Below the pieces are notes generated by a model. The model saw only the letters and a list, made by a program, of their open reading frames with translations, was not told where the DNA came from and searched no databases. Shown piece after piece: positions 1 through 8,196 of a stretch of DNA of 64,000 nucleotides. The stretch spans positions 9,173 through 73,172 of the forward strand of contig JBNGDO010000002.1 in NCBI GenBank assembly GCA_049975385.1, read 5' to 3'. Both the position numbers and the translations under genes were made by a program. Each line of letters starts with the position of its first letter. The first letter of the stretch is position 1. The stretch comes from DSWT01 sp049975385 (GTDB lineage: Bacteria; Chloroflexota; Anaerolineae; B4-G1; SLSP01).

Positions 1-438
1 TTCGTATTCCCCTGTGGAGCGACTGGCGAGGATTTTCTGCAACTGCGCGCCGGAAAGTGCGCGGTTTTCCGCCCCCGCGCGCACCAGCACTCGGCCATCT
101 TTCAAGGTGTGTAGTTCGGTGCTGCGCTGTACGCGCCCTACGAAGACGAATGCTCCGCCGGTTTCGATTTGCTCCCAATGCACGGGTATCGGTGGACGGC
201 AGAGTCGCTGGGCCTGTTGGATGATTTCATCGAACTCTTCGGGGTAGAGGGCCCCGGTGGGGGTGCCGGCGGCAGGCGTGCTGCCACCTGCGACGCCGCT
301 GTCCTCAGCAACGCCAATATAGAGCGTGCCGCCGTCGGCATTGGCAAATGCTACTAGCGTCTCGGCCAGTAGCAGCGCATCCGTTGTCGGCAGCAGTGCG
401 GTCAATTGACTGGAGCGAGGCCGAATTTTGTCGCGCAT
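1..438 (-). CDS. AlbA_2 / Schlafen-type putative DNA-binding domain protein (partial)
   Basis: The reading frame stays open from a start at 438 to the left edge of the window, so only the first 146 residues are present. The stretch AFANADGGTLYIGVAED near residues 33-49 is the characteristic core of the AlbA_2 (Schlafen AlbA-like, formerly divergent AAA-4) domain, found in predicted transcriptional regulators and in proteins with C-terminal helix-turn-helix or other modules. The start ATG follows an AAGGA-type ribosome site a few bases upstream. The gene lies downstream of gyrA on the same strand, separated by a repeat-rich gap of about 95 bases. The C-terminal part, which would decide its role, lies outside the window. 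Confidence 0.75.
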   Translation of the reverse strand, partial: MRDKIRPRSSQLTALLPTTDALLLAETLVAFANADGGTLYIGVAEDSGVAGGSTPAAGTPTGALYPEEFDEIIQQAQRLCRPPIPVHWEQIETGGAFVFVGRVQRSTELHTLKDGRVLVRAGAENRALSGAQLQKILASRSTGEYE

Positions 439-460
439 ATCAAGTTCCTTTGTCGGTGGG

Positions 461-556
461 ATGGGTAATCGGTGATTGGTGATTGGTAATCGGGTAGTCC
501 GAAATTGGCACTTCCCTAATCCCCAGTTACCAGTTACTCATCTCCAATTACTGGTT
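461..556. repeat. Micro-repeat hairpin of the GTAATCGG/GATTGG type
   Basis: The gap after gyrA is filled with degenerate copies of words such as GGTAATCGGTGATTGG on the left and their complement on the right, so the transcript can fold back on itself. The right part overlaps the 3' end of gyrA and encodes its last residues. A similar word occurs at 38807-38938. Confidence 0.7.
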
Positions 557-3065
557 CCTTATCGCCATTGCTTGTGTCGCCATTGCCGTTGTTTGCACCA
601 CCGCTGGGCAGTCGTGCGAGGGAGGCGACGCGATCCCCGTCTTTTAAGTCCATCATTTGCACGCCGCGCGTGTAACGCCCCATCTTTGGGATTTTTTCCA
701 CACGGGTGCGCAGCACGATCCCGTTTTCCGACATCAGCGTAACCTCGTCGTCGTCCTGCACTACGCGACCATCCACGATGGGGCCGGTCATATCATTGAC
801 GCGGTAGGCAATCACACCCTTGCCGCCGCGCCCCTGCGTGCGGAACTCGTCCAGTGCGGTGCAGCGCCCGTATCCCTTTAGCGAAACCAAGAAAAGCGAT
901 CCGTTCGGTTCCACGACCTCGGCAATGGTCAGACGGTCGCCCTCGTCCATACGGATGGCGATGACGCCAGCCGCTGTGCGGCCCATTGGACGCGCGTCCT
1001 GCTCGTTAAAGCATATACCCTGACCTTGCTCTGTCACCAAAATGAGATTATCGTTGCCTTGCGTGAGGCGCACCCAACCCAACTCGTCGCCATCGTAGAG
1101 CGAGATGGCGATGAGGCCACTAGGTCGTACCGCCCTAAACGCTGAGAGAGCAGTGCGCTTGATGCGGCCTTTTCGCGTGATCATCGACAGATAGCGCATG
1201 CTGCTCTCCGACGCTTCATCAAAACTTGACACAGGCACAACGGCGGTGACGTGCTCCTCAACCCCCACCGCCAGGATGCCTGCAATCAGTGAGCCTTTGG
1301 CTGTGCGTCCGGCGTCGGGAATCTGATAGACCTTCTCCTGGTAGACCTTCCCCTTGTCGGTAAAGAAGAGGAGTGTGTCGTGGCTGTAGGCTGAAAGCAG
1401 CGTGGTGATTTCGTCCTCATCGCCGGTTGCCATACCGATGACGCCACGCCCACCGCGTCCCTGGGCACGGAAAGTCGTCCAGGGCATGCGCTTGATGTAG
1501 CCGCGCTGCGTGATGGCGATCAGTACATCTTCTTCCTCGACCAGGTCTTCTTCATCGAGGGAGGCATCCGCGTGGGGACGGATGGCTGTGCGACGCGGGT
1601 CGGCGTAGTGCTCGTGCAATTCGAGCAAGTCCTGGCGGATGACCTGGCGCTGTTGGAGCGGCGAAGCGAGCAGCCCTTCAAGGTAGGAAATCGTCTTGAG
1701 TAGCTCAGCGAATTCCTCCTCAAGCTTCTGGCGTTCCAACCCGGTGAGGCGGCGCAATTGCATGTCGAGGATTGCTTGTGCCTGCACCTCAGTCAACCCA
1801 AAATTTGCCATCAAACGATCGCGGGCGATTTGCACGTCCGGCGATTCACGGATCGTCTTGATGATCGCGTCCAAGTGATCCAGGGCGATAAGCAGCCCTT
1901 CGACAATGTGTGCGCGAGCTTGAGCCTTGTTCAGGTCGAACTGCGTGAGACGCACCAGAACCTCGATGCGGTGATCAAGGAAGATTTGGAGCAAGCGACG
2001 GAGCGGCAGCACGCGCGGGACACCATCCACCAGCGCAAGCAGTTGGATACCGAAGGTGGACTGCAGTGGTGTGTGTTTGTAGAGGCGGTTGAGAGCTTTC
2101 TGCGGCTGCGCGCCGCGTTTCAGTTCGATGACGATGCTCAACCCGCGCTTATCGGATTCGTCGCGCAGATCGCTGATCTCTTCTAGCTTGCCCTCGCGGA
2201 CGAGCGTAGCGATGCGTTCAATCAAGCTCGATTTATTGAGCTGGTAAGGGATCTCGGTGACGACGAGACGGAAGCGCCCGCCCCGCATTTCTTCGACGTT
2301 GGCAACAGCCCGCATCACGGCTTTGCCACGTCCTGTGGCATACGCTTTGATAATGTGTTCAAGCCCCAGGATTTGCCCGCCAGTGGGGAAGTCCGGTCCT
2401 TTGACGAGCTCCATCAGCTCTTCGATGCCGATTTCCTCACGGCGATCCCAGTTGTCGAGCATGTGGACCAGCGCATCTACAATCTCACCCAGATTGTGCG
2501 GTGGGATACTGGTCGCCATCCCCACGGCGATGCCCGACGCGCCGTTGACGAGCAGGTTGGGCAAACGCGCGGGCAGCACAGACGGCTCTTGCAGGCTGCC
2601 GTCGAAGTTATCTATCCAGTCTACAGTATCTTTCTCGATGTCGGTTAGGAGTTCCATCGCGATGGGCGCAAGGCGAGCTTCAGTGTAGCGCATCGCTGCC
2701 GGAGAATCACCATCGATCGAGCCGAAGTTGCCCTGTCCATCGACGAGCATATAGCGCACGGAGAAATCCTGCGCCAGGCGCGCCATCGCTTCGTAGACGG
2801 CGGAGTCGCCGTGTGGGTGGTACTTACCGAGCACTTCACCGACGATACGCGCGGACTTCTTGTGTGGCGAGGTGGGGCGGATGCCCATATCATGCATCGC
2901 ATAGAGGATACGTCGCTGTACCGGCTTGAGTCCATCGCGCGCGTCGGGCAGTGCGCGTGCCACAATCACGCTCATCGCATAATCGAGGTACGCAGTGCGC
3001 ATCTCGTGTCGAATGTCTACTGTCTTGACGATTCCGATTTCGTTTTCTGTGCTCAAAAGGCTCAT
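534..3065 (-). CDS. gyrA: DNA gyrase subunit A
   Basis: The 843-residue product is the breakage-reunion subunit of DNA gyrase, which introduces negative supercoils together with GyrB. The N-terminal winged-helix and tower region is intact: the active-site tyrosine is Tyr127 in AAMRYTEARL, and the quinolone-determining loop reads HPHGDSAVYEAM with serine at position 88, the usual sensitive state. The C-terminal beta-pinwheel carries the GyrA box QGRGGRG near residue 540 and a second, related QGRGGKG. That box, rather than its absence, argues for gyrase over topoisomerase IV. The tail after the pinwheel is short, polar and rich in Gly/Asn; its last residues are encoded by an intergenic micro-repeat. 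GyrB is not in the window. Confidence 0.97.
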   Translation of the reverse strand: MSLLSTENEIGIVKTVDIRHEMRTAYLDYAMSVIVARALPDARDGLKPVQRRILYAMHDMGIRPTSPHKKSARIVGEVLGKYHPHGDSAVYEAMARLAQDFSVRYMLVDGQGNFGSIDGDSPAAMRYTEARLAPIAMELLTDIEKDTVDWIDNFDGSLQEPSVLPARLPNLLVNGASGIAVGMATSIPPHNLGEIVDALVHMLDNWDRREEIGIEELMELVKGPDFPTGGQILGLEHIIKAYATGRGKAVMRAVANVEEMRGGRFRLVVTEIPYQLNKSSLIERIATLVREGKLEEISDLRDESDKRGLSIVIELKRGAQPQKALNRLYKHTPLQSTFGIQLLALVDGVPRVLPLRRLLQIFLDHRIEVLVRLTQFDLNKAQARAHIVEGLLIALDHLDAIIKTIRESPDVQIARDRLMANFGLTEVQAQAILDMQLRRLTGLERQKLEEEFAELLKTISYLEGLLASPLQQRQVIRQDLLELHEHYADPRRTAIRPHADASLDEEDLVEEEDVLIAITQRGYIKRMPWTTFRAQGRGGRGVIGMATGDEDEITTLLSAYSHDTLLFFTDKGKVYQEKVYQIPDAGRTAKGSLIAGILAVGVEEHVTAVVPVSSFDEASESSMRYLSMITRKGRIKRTALSAFRAVRPSGLIAISLYDGDELGWVRLTQGNDNLILVTEQGQGICFNEQDARPMGRTAAGVIAIRMDEGDRLTIAEVVEPNGSLFLVSLKGYGRCTALDEFRTQGRGGKGVIAYRVNDMTGPIVDGRVVQDDDEVTLMSENGIVLRTRVEKIPKMGRYTRGVQMMDLKDGDRVASLARLPSGGANNGNGDTSNGDKEPVIGDE

Positions 3066-3189
3066 TCCTCCACGGGTTCAGCGTTGTGGGAAGGTGATGT
3101 TTTTGCCACAAATACCTTTAATTTCCCGAAGGTATATGACCATAGCGTCTGTGGCAGAAAATCAGGAAACATGAGGGTTTCCAGGCACT

Positions 3190-3195
3190 ATTATA
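3190..3195 (-). promoter_or_regulatory. Candidate -10 element for gyrA
   Basis: A perfect TATAAT reads on the minus strand about 125 bases upstream of the gyrA start. No good -35 hexamer was seen at 16-18 bases, so the assignment is tentative. Confidence 0.35.
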
Positions 3196-3240
3196 CCCTA
3201 AAAGAGGGAGAGGGCGAATGCTCTGGATGATAAAATATCA

Positions 3241-3267
3241 AGCCCCTGGCAATCTACGCCAGGGGCT
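3241..3267 (-). terminator. Terminator-like hairpin after the DUF333 lipoprotein gene
   Basis: A perfect 10-bp stem (AGCCCCTGGC paired with GCCAGGGGCT, 7-base loop) lies 31 bases beyond the stop of the lipoprotein gene. On the minus strand it is followed by a moderately T-rich stretch, which suits an intrinsic terminator separating that gene from gyrA. Confidence 0.7.
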
Positions 3268-3297
3268 AATCGCCAACGAATATCTCGTTCGTTGTTG

Positions 3298-3900
3298 TTA
3301 TTCGACTTCCAATCGCGTGACTTCGATCTGTGAATCGTAGGCATCAGGGACGTTGTGCCGGATGATGCCCCAAACGTGAACCATGGTACCGGTATCGCGC
3401 AAGGCGACAAGCTGCCCACCAATCTCCCCAAACCCTGCAATGCCGACGCGCGTGCCGTTCTGATCAATCATCTGGAAGTAATCGTCGAACTGCGCCCCTT
3501 CTGGATTGGCGACCATAACGCCTACCCACTCCTCGACCGGCTCGGTAATATCCGCAGTTTCCGGTGATGCTTCGTTGTCTGGTTCGACGCCACACTCGCC
3601 ACGGAAGAACGCCCATTCTTCACATTCGCTGCCATCGGCAAAGACGCACACGCCATACTGCCCAACATCTGTGTCCCGTATGTCTAGCGTGCCCCCTTGT
3701 TCTTCGCAGTAAACGGAGGCCGGATTTGCCATCCCGACACCTTTGTTTTCCTCTACAACTGTCGGGGATTCGGTTTCTTCGATTACCGCGTCGGGTGGAG
3801 GTTTTTCCGGCGACACTGCCCCACTTACCGGACTGCCGCATCCGGCGACGAGTAAGAGACAACCTAAAAGTCCTAGCGTCAATAATTTGGTTTTCATCAT
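3298..3900 (-). CDS. DUF333-containing lipoprotein
   Basis: The 200-residue product starts with a short basic end, a hydrophobic segment and the lipobox LVAGC (cysteine at residue 21), so it should be exported and lipid-anchored to the outer face of the membrane. Residues about 57-105 (MANPASVYCEEQGG, then GVCVFADGSECEEW) match DUF333, a cysteine-containing domain sometimes called putative hemolysin, whose function is not established. The C-terminal third is rich in beta-type residues and resembles no family I can name. Met1 and Met2 are adjacent, so the start may be 3897. It is transcribed toward gyrA and ends in its own hairpin. Confidence 0.75.
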   Translation of the reverse strand: MMKTKLLTLGLLGCLLLVAGCGSPVSGAVSPEKPPPDAVIEETESPTVVEENKGVGMANPASVYCEEQGGTLDIRDTDVGQYGVCVFADGSECEEWAFFRGECGVEPDNEASPETADITEPVEEWVGVMVANPEGAQFDDYFQMIDQNGTRVGIAGFGEIGGQLVALRDTGTMVHVWGIIRHNVPDAYDSQIEVTRLEVE

Positions 3901-4083
3901 TTTCTCCTTTTGCTATTTGGAACCTTTCTACTATTTGTAACGCCGTTTTGCGCAAAAAGGTTCCGGTTTTTGCACTATGCCACTGGTGAGTTTCTGGCCT
4001 GGTCACCTGACCGGGAGAACAAATGCCAATTCACCCTTTTGTAAAAATATGGTAAACTAGCACTGAACCTGAGCAACGGCTTA

Positions 4084-4111
4084 TTGACATCCCTAAGGGT
4101 TGTGCTAAACT
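4084..4111 (+). promoter_or_regulatory. Candidate sigma70-type promoter of the first response regulator gene
   Basis: TTGACA (4084-4089) and TAAACT (4106-4111) are separated by 16 bases, with transcription expected to start near 4118, about 25 bases before the ATG and upstream of a strong GAGGAGG ribosome site. Confidence 0.55.
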
Positions 4112-4143
4112 GAACTTGAGGTGTATGACTGAGGAGGAATGTT

Positions 4144-4587
4144 ATGACAGAAGAACGAAATCCGCAATCCACCCCCGCAGAAGCGCACAAAGACGCTGCG
4201 CCTGCACAAGAGAAGCTCAAGGTCGTTTGTATCGAAGACGAACCCGAAATGATCGAATTGATTCGCCTGATTTTGGGGCGACGGAATTTTGAGCTTATCG
4301 GCGCTGTGGGCGGGCGCGAAGGTCTGGAAGCCGTACGCAAAATCAAACCTAAACTGGTGCTGCTTGATCTGATGATGCCCGATATCGATGGGTGGGAAGT
4401 CTATCAACAGATGAAGGCGGACGAGGAATTGAGCCATATTCCGGTCATTGTCGTTACGGCCAAAGCGCAAAGCATCGACAAAGTCCTCGGTCTGCACATT
4501 GCCAAAGTCGACGATTATGTGACCAAGCCCTTCGGGCCACAGGAATTGCTTGCCAGCGTCAACAAAGTGTTGGGTACCAACTTATAA
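4144..4587 (+). CDS. Single-domain response regulator (REC)
   Basis: The 147-residue protein is a lone receiver domain with a 24-residue polar N-terminal extension. Phosphoacceptor Asp75 lies in LVLLDLMMPD, acidic pocket residues are in the EDE motif near residue 31, the conserved threonine is in VVTA near 105, and the signalling lysine is Lys128 in VTKPFG. There is no output domain, so it must act by protein interaction or phosphotransfer. No kinase gene is adjacent. The next gene encodes a close relative. Strong ribosome site GAGGAGG seven bases before the ATG. Confidence 0.92.
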   Translation: MTEERNPQSTPAEAHKDAAPAQEKLKVVCIEDEPEMIELIRLILGRRNFELIGAVGGREGLEAVRKIKPKLVLLDLMMPDIDGWEVYQQMKADEELSHIPVIVVTAKAQSIDKVLGLHIAKVDDYVTKPFGPQELLASVNKVLGTNL

Positions 4588-4660
4588 TAACCAGCTCTTT
4601 CGACGTCATATAGACACTGTCTGCTTGTACGTTCTTTTGCAAGACCGGCAATGACGTTCC

Positions 4661-4692
4661 AGAGCGCTGGGCTGTCGTGAGCCCGGCGCTCT
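4661..4692 (+). terminator. Hairpin between the two response regulator genes
   Basis: A 13-bp stem with one G-T type mismatch (AGAGCGCTGGGCT paired with AGCCCGGCGCTCT, 6-base loop) is followed by a short T/C-rich tail. It probably ends the first regulator transcript. Confidence 0.6.
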
Positions 4693-4735
4693 GATTTCTC
4701 GAAAGTAAGCTGTGTGTCGGGAGGTGGGGAATAAA

Positions 4736-5152
4736 ATGACAGAGCGCACGAAGATCGTTTACATTGAAGATGATCAGGATATGATTGATCTCGTGGGTGT
4801 TATCCTGAGCCGAGATAATTTGGAGATCGTTGGTGTCCGTGAAGGGCAAAGGGCGTTGGAGACGATCCGTCAGGTTGAACCGGCGCTCGTTCTGCTTGAT
4901 CTGATGTTGCCTGATATGGGTGGGTGGGAGATCTATCAGGCTATGAAACAGGAACCGGATATGCGAGATATCCCGGTCATCGTGATTACCGCACGCGGCG
5001 CGCCCATCGATAAGGTACTTGGAGAGCACGTCGCCAAAGTACAGGTGTACATCGTCAAACCATTTGGTACCCACGAACTCCGCGACAGTGTGAAACGTGT
5101 GCTAGGGATGGAGAGTGGAGAGTTAGGCGCAGCGCCGAGGCGTCGCCCCTAA
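4736..5152 (+). CDS. Single-domain response regulator (REC), paralogue of the preceding gene
   Basis: The 138-residue product is another stand-alone receiver domain: EDD near residue 11, phosphoacceptor Asp55 in LVLLDLMLPD, threonine in VITA and Lys108 in IVKPFG. Motif wording and spacing are very like the protein encoded at 4144, pointing to tandem duplication. The start ATG was chosen because GGGAGGTGGGG lies just upstream; an in-frame ATG at 4712 lacks such a site. The C-terminus ends in a short Arg/Pro-rich tail. No output domain and no adjacent kinase are present. Confidence 0.9.
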   Translation: MTERTKIVYIEDDQDMIDLVGVILSRDNLEIVGVREGQRALETIRQVEPALVLLDLMLPDMGGWEIYQAMKQEPDMRDIPVIVITARGAPIDKVLGEHVAKVQVYIVKPFGTHELRDSVKRVLGMESGELGAAPRRRP

Positions 5153-5191
5153 GCGCGCTTATTCTACTCTCGATCCAACAGGAGTGTCCCC

Positions 5192-6022
5192 ATGCCCACC
5201 GCGAGCTTGTTGGCGATTGGCAATGAGCTGCTCAACGGCGCTGTCCGCGATACTAATCTCTTCTCGTTGAGCCAGAACCTCACGCGGATGGGCTTCAGTG
5301 TAGAATACACGGCAATGGTTCGCGATATCCCCCAGAAAATCGCGGACGTGGTTTTGTTTCTCCTGGCGCAACAGCCGGATGTGTTGCTGTGTAGCGGTGG
5401 TCTCGGCCCCACCGAAGATGATCTAACGCTGCCCGCGCTGGCAGAAGCACTGCATATGCCACTCGCCTTCGACAGCACAGCGGCGGACCTCGTCGAAAGT
5501 CACTACGATCGCCTGCTGGCGCAACACTACCTTACGCAACGCGGACCCGCATTCGCACGAGAAAAGATGGCGACGTTGCCTCTCGGTGCACAGCCGCTTC
5601 CTAACCCGGTAGGAACTGCACCCGGCGTCAAAATGGAACATCAGAAGACGACGATCTACGTTCTACCCGGCGTACCGGCAGAGCTGGAGGCAATCTTTGC
5701 GGCTTCGATCGCGCCGGAACTGCTACGCCGCTTCACCCCGGGAATATGGGCCGAGCATTCAATGCTCGTCTACTGTGATGATGAAGCTGATCTCGCCATC
5801 CCCTTGCGCGACGTTGCCCAGCGCCATCCCGAGGTCTATCTCAAATCCCTGGCAAAGCCGTTCCCCGCAGCCAGCACCGAGGGCTTACGGGTGATCGCCG
5901 TGGCGTTGGCGGCAACTGAGAGCGAGGCGCACGCTGCAGCACAAGAAACGCTGAACGACCTGCACCGCACGGCAGAAGCCGCCGGTCTTCCGGTCGGTGA
6001 GTCATCTTCTTCGACAAATTGA
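5192..6022 (+). CDS. CinA N-terminal type (MoCF/competence-damage) protein
   Basis: The 276-residue protein has the molybdopterin-binding-like fold of the CinA N-terminal region: IGNELLNG near residue 8 and the signature SGGLGPTEDDLT near residue 69, followed by NPVGTAPG and LPGVPAE. This part of CinA has been linked to ADP-ribose pyrophosphatase activity. The C-terminal nicotinamide-nucleotide amidase domain of full-length CinA is missing, so this is a stand-alone COG1058-type protein. The start has GGAG eight bases upstream. It sits 39 bases after the second response regulator and may share its transcript. Confidence 0.85.
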   Translation: MPTASLLAIGNELLNGAVRDTNLFSLSQNLTRMGFSVEYTAMVRDIPQKIADVVLFLLAQQPDVLLCSGGLGPTEDDLTLPALAEALHMPLAFDSTAADLVESHYDRLLAQHYLTQRGPAFAREKMATLPLGAQPLPNPVGTAPGVKMEHQKTTIYVLPGVPAELEAIFAASIAPELLRRFTPGIWAEHSMLVYCDDEADLAIPLRDVAQRHPEVYLKSLAKPFPAASTEGLRVIAVALAATESEAHAAAQETLNDLHRTAEAAGLPVGESSSSTN

Positions 6023-6030
6023 ACGGATTC

Positions 6031-6069
6031 CGAAAGACTTTTGACGTTAGACTTTCGACTTTGGACTAT
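6031..6069. repeat. Micro-repeat of the GACTTTCGACTTT type
   Basis: The gap before the adenosine-kinase-like gene is made of degenerate words such as GAAAGACTTTTGAC and ACTTTCGACTTTGGAC. The same word family occurs at 22601-22651. Confidence 0.6.
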
Positions 6070-6086
6070 TCGCAGGAGGTATTTTT

Positions 6087-6578
6087 ATGGACTTAACATT
6101 GACTATCGTTCTTATTGAAAAGCCGGAACCGATCAACTTCATCTTGGGGCAATCCCATTTTATCAAAACGGTGGAAGATCTGCACGAGACGCTGGTCACA
6201 GCCGTCCCCGGCATCAAGTTCGGCATCGCTTTCTGCGAGGCATCGGGCAAATCCCTGGTGCGCTGGTCCGGCACCGACGACGCTATGATTGAACTGGCGC
6301 GCAGCAACGCGCTGGCGTTGAGCGCCGGGCACAGCTTCATCATTTTCCTGGGCGAGGGGTTCTATCCCGTCAACGTGCTTAACGCTGTGAAAATGGTCCC
6401 GGAAGTCGCGCACATCTTCTGTGCGACGGCCAATCCCACCCAGGTCATCCTCGCCGAGACCGAACAGGGACGCGGCATCCTGGGCGTCATCGACGGGATG
6501 CTGACACAGGGCATTGAAGGTGAAGAAGATATTGCCTGGCGCAAGGATTTCTTGCGGATGATTGGCTACAAACTCTAG
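6087..6578 (+). CDS. Adenosine-specific kinase family protein (DUF355/COG1839)
   Basis: The 163-residue product matches the small, mostly archaeal and thermophile family PF04008 along its whole length: an N-terminal IEKPEPINFILGQSHFIKTVEDL segment, then GIKFGIAFCEASGKSLVR, the hydrophobic SAGHSFIIFLGEGFYP and VAHIFCATANPTQVI. A family member was described as adenosine-specific; the physiological role is not well settled. Length agrees with the family. An AGGAGG ribosome site lies nine bases before the ATG. The gene stands 30 bases before the next one on the same strand. Confidence 0.88.
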   Translation: MDLTLTIVLIEKPEPINFILGQSHFIKTVEDLHETLVTAVPGIKFGIAFCEASGKSLVRWSGTDDAMIELARSNALALSAGHSFIIFLGEGFYPVNVLNAVKMVPEVAHIFCATANPTQVILAETEQGRGILGVIDGMLTQGIEGEEDIAWRKDFLRMIGYKL

Positions 6579-6608
6579 TTCAACTCCACGCCCTGAGGCT
6601 TTCACGCT

Positions 6609-7610
6609 ATGCCATCTGTGACGCGGGCTCCCGCTATGCCCTCTTCCTCTACGCGGTGGTTGGATTTGCTCAAACGGGATCCGGTCCCCTGGTTATTGGA
6701 TCCTGTGAATCCCTCCGCCCGTCTGTTAACGTTGCGCCATCTATTCAAGAGGCCAGAGACAGCCTTGCTTGAGGAAAACACCCGGTTGCTGGCCTGGACG
6801 CCTATCGTCAATTTGCGGGAGCATTGGGACCACGTCAACTTTTGGGGACGCGAGTACGATCCCTATTTCGGCGGCGCGCTGGGCAACTTTGGCACGCTCT
6901 ACCTTTTCACCCAATTGGGAATGTCGCACTCTTGCCGCCCGCACTTCCCGGAAGTCGAACCGGCGTGCGAAAATCTGCTCGACCGAGGGCGCGGCGAGGA
7001 TGGCCGTTTTGCTGCTGGCAGCACTGCCGTCGGCAGTGAGAATGTGTCGTGGCTCTGCTATACCGGGATGGCGCTGCAGATTATGTGGGGCTTCGGTTAC
7101 GAGAACGATCTGCGTGCGCGTTCGGCGTTGGCGGCGTTGCTCCATACGGTTCTCTTGCGTCCAGAATTGCTGGACTGTCCGATTGCCAGCGGTGCATGCG
7201 CGCATGGCTTGGTCAAAGCGGTGGGCGCACTTGTCGGCATCCCGGCTGAGCAGCGCGGCACAGACGAAGAGGCCGCGATCGCGGTGTTGGGTGAATCTCT
7301 CGTCAATTATCCCTTTGACTTTAGCGGGCGCGACGTGGACTGGCTCCAGCCAACTTTTCCACGCTATTATCACGCTGACATCGTGGAACTGTGCCGCGTG
7401 ATGGCGCAGACAGACTTCCGCATTCATCCCCGTTTTCAAGGCTGGCTTCATTTGCTGCTTTCCCTCAAGACGGATGAAAGCCGCTGGAATAAAGCGCGTC
7501 CATCCCCTGCGCTATCCGAAGAGCGCCTTTTCCACCCGAGCCGCTGGCTCACGTTTGAAGCCGTCCACGCTTTGACGTTGACCTACGGAGATACCGTTTA
7601 TGCGCCCTGA
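6609..7610 (+). CDS. Alpha-alpha toroid (squalene cyclase/prenyltransferase-like) protein of unknown function
   Basis: The 333-residue product begins, after a short Ser/Pro-rich leader, with DPVPWLLDPVNPSARLLTLRHLFKRPE. This opening is typical of actinobacterial and chloroflexal proteins that resemble squalene-cyclase-type alpha-alpha barrels and are often mis-named nitrogen fixation protein NifH. No P-loop is present, so it is not nitrogenase reductase. Residues 80-230 contain repeated helical segments with aromatic motifs such as GALGNFGTLYLF and NVSWLCYTG. No catalytic DXDD motif was recognised. Its end overlaps the NUDIX start by 11 bases, suggesting translational coupling with that gene. 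Confidence 0.6.
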   Translation: MPSVTRAPAMPSSSTRWLDLLKRDPVPWLLDPVNPSARLLTLRHLFKRPETALLEENTRLLAWTPIVNLREHWDHVNFWGREYDPYFGGALGNFGTLYLFTQLGMSHSCRPHFPEVEPACENLLDRGRGEDGRFAAGSTAVGSENVSWLCYTGMALQIMWGFGYENDLRARSALAALLHTVLLRPELLDCPIASGACAHGLVKAVGALVGIPAEQRGTDEEAAIAVLGESLVNYPFDFSGRDVDWLQPTFPRYYHADIVELCRVMAQTDFRIHPRFQGWLHLLLSLKTDESRWNKARPSPALSEERLFHPSRWLTFEAVHALTLTYGDTVYAP

Positions 7611-8196
7611 GGACCAACTGAAGGCCGGCGTGTATTACACGGTCATCCCGCGTGTGCTGGTGTTTTTGACACGCGACGACGCGGTATTGTTACTACGTGG
7701 CGCGCCGGACAAAAAGCTGTGGGCCGGGAAGTACAACGGTCTGGGCGGGCACATCGAACCTGGGGAGACAGCGTACCAGGCCGCCGTGCGCGAGGTTGGC
7801 GAGGAGGCCGGGCTGACCGTGGAGGCACTCACACTTCGCGCCATCGTCCACGTGATGTTGACTTCTGCGCCCGGCGTGCTCTTCTTTGTCTTTACCGGCA
7901 CGGCGTTGCCAGGCGAACTCTACGCCTCAATCGAAGGCGCGCCGGTTTGGGCGGCCCGCTCGGAAATCAGCACGCTCCCGCTGGTCGAGGACTTGCCGGA
8001 ACTGCTCCCGCGTGTGTTGGAACCTGGCCCGTTGATCTACGGCCATTACACCTTCACCGAGGACGGGTTGCGTATGGCCTTTCAGTCGCCTGTGGTAGAT
8101 GGAAATTCGCGCATGCCTAACGTGGCGGCGCGTGCTTCTTCTTCGGCGAATTCGCGCAGCGTTGCCGGAAAACGCCCGTGCAACGGCGAGAGTTGA
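7600..8196 (+). CDS. NUDIX hydrolase
   Basis: The 198-residue protein carries a complete Nudix box (GX5EX7REUXEEXGU) at residues 50-72, beginning GGHIEPGET and ending REVGEEAGL. Preceding residues (LLLRGAPDKKLWAGKYNGLGG) resemble MutT/8-oxo-dGTPase-like and ADP-ribose-type members; the exact substrate cannot be told. The start overlaps the end of the preceding toroid-like gene. The last 38 codons overlap, in opposite orientation, the end of the flippase-like gene; they are Ser/Ala/Arg-rich and look like read-through past the natural end of the domain near residue 160. Confidence 0.9.
   Translation: MRPEDQLKAGVYYTVIPRVLVFLTRDDAVLLLRGAPDKKLWAGKYNGLGGHIEPGETAYQAAVREVGEEAGLTVEALTLRAIVHVMLTSAPGVLFFVFTGTALPGELYASIEGAPVWAARSEISTLPLVEDLPELLPRVLEPGPLIYGHYTFTEDGLRMAFQSPVVDGNSRMPNVAARASSSANSRSVAGKRPCNGES

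Noticed and set aside
6609..7610. Nitrogenase-related NifH annotation
   Set aside because: The opening resembles proteins often given this name, but there is no P-loop or nitrogenase motif.
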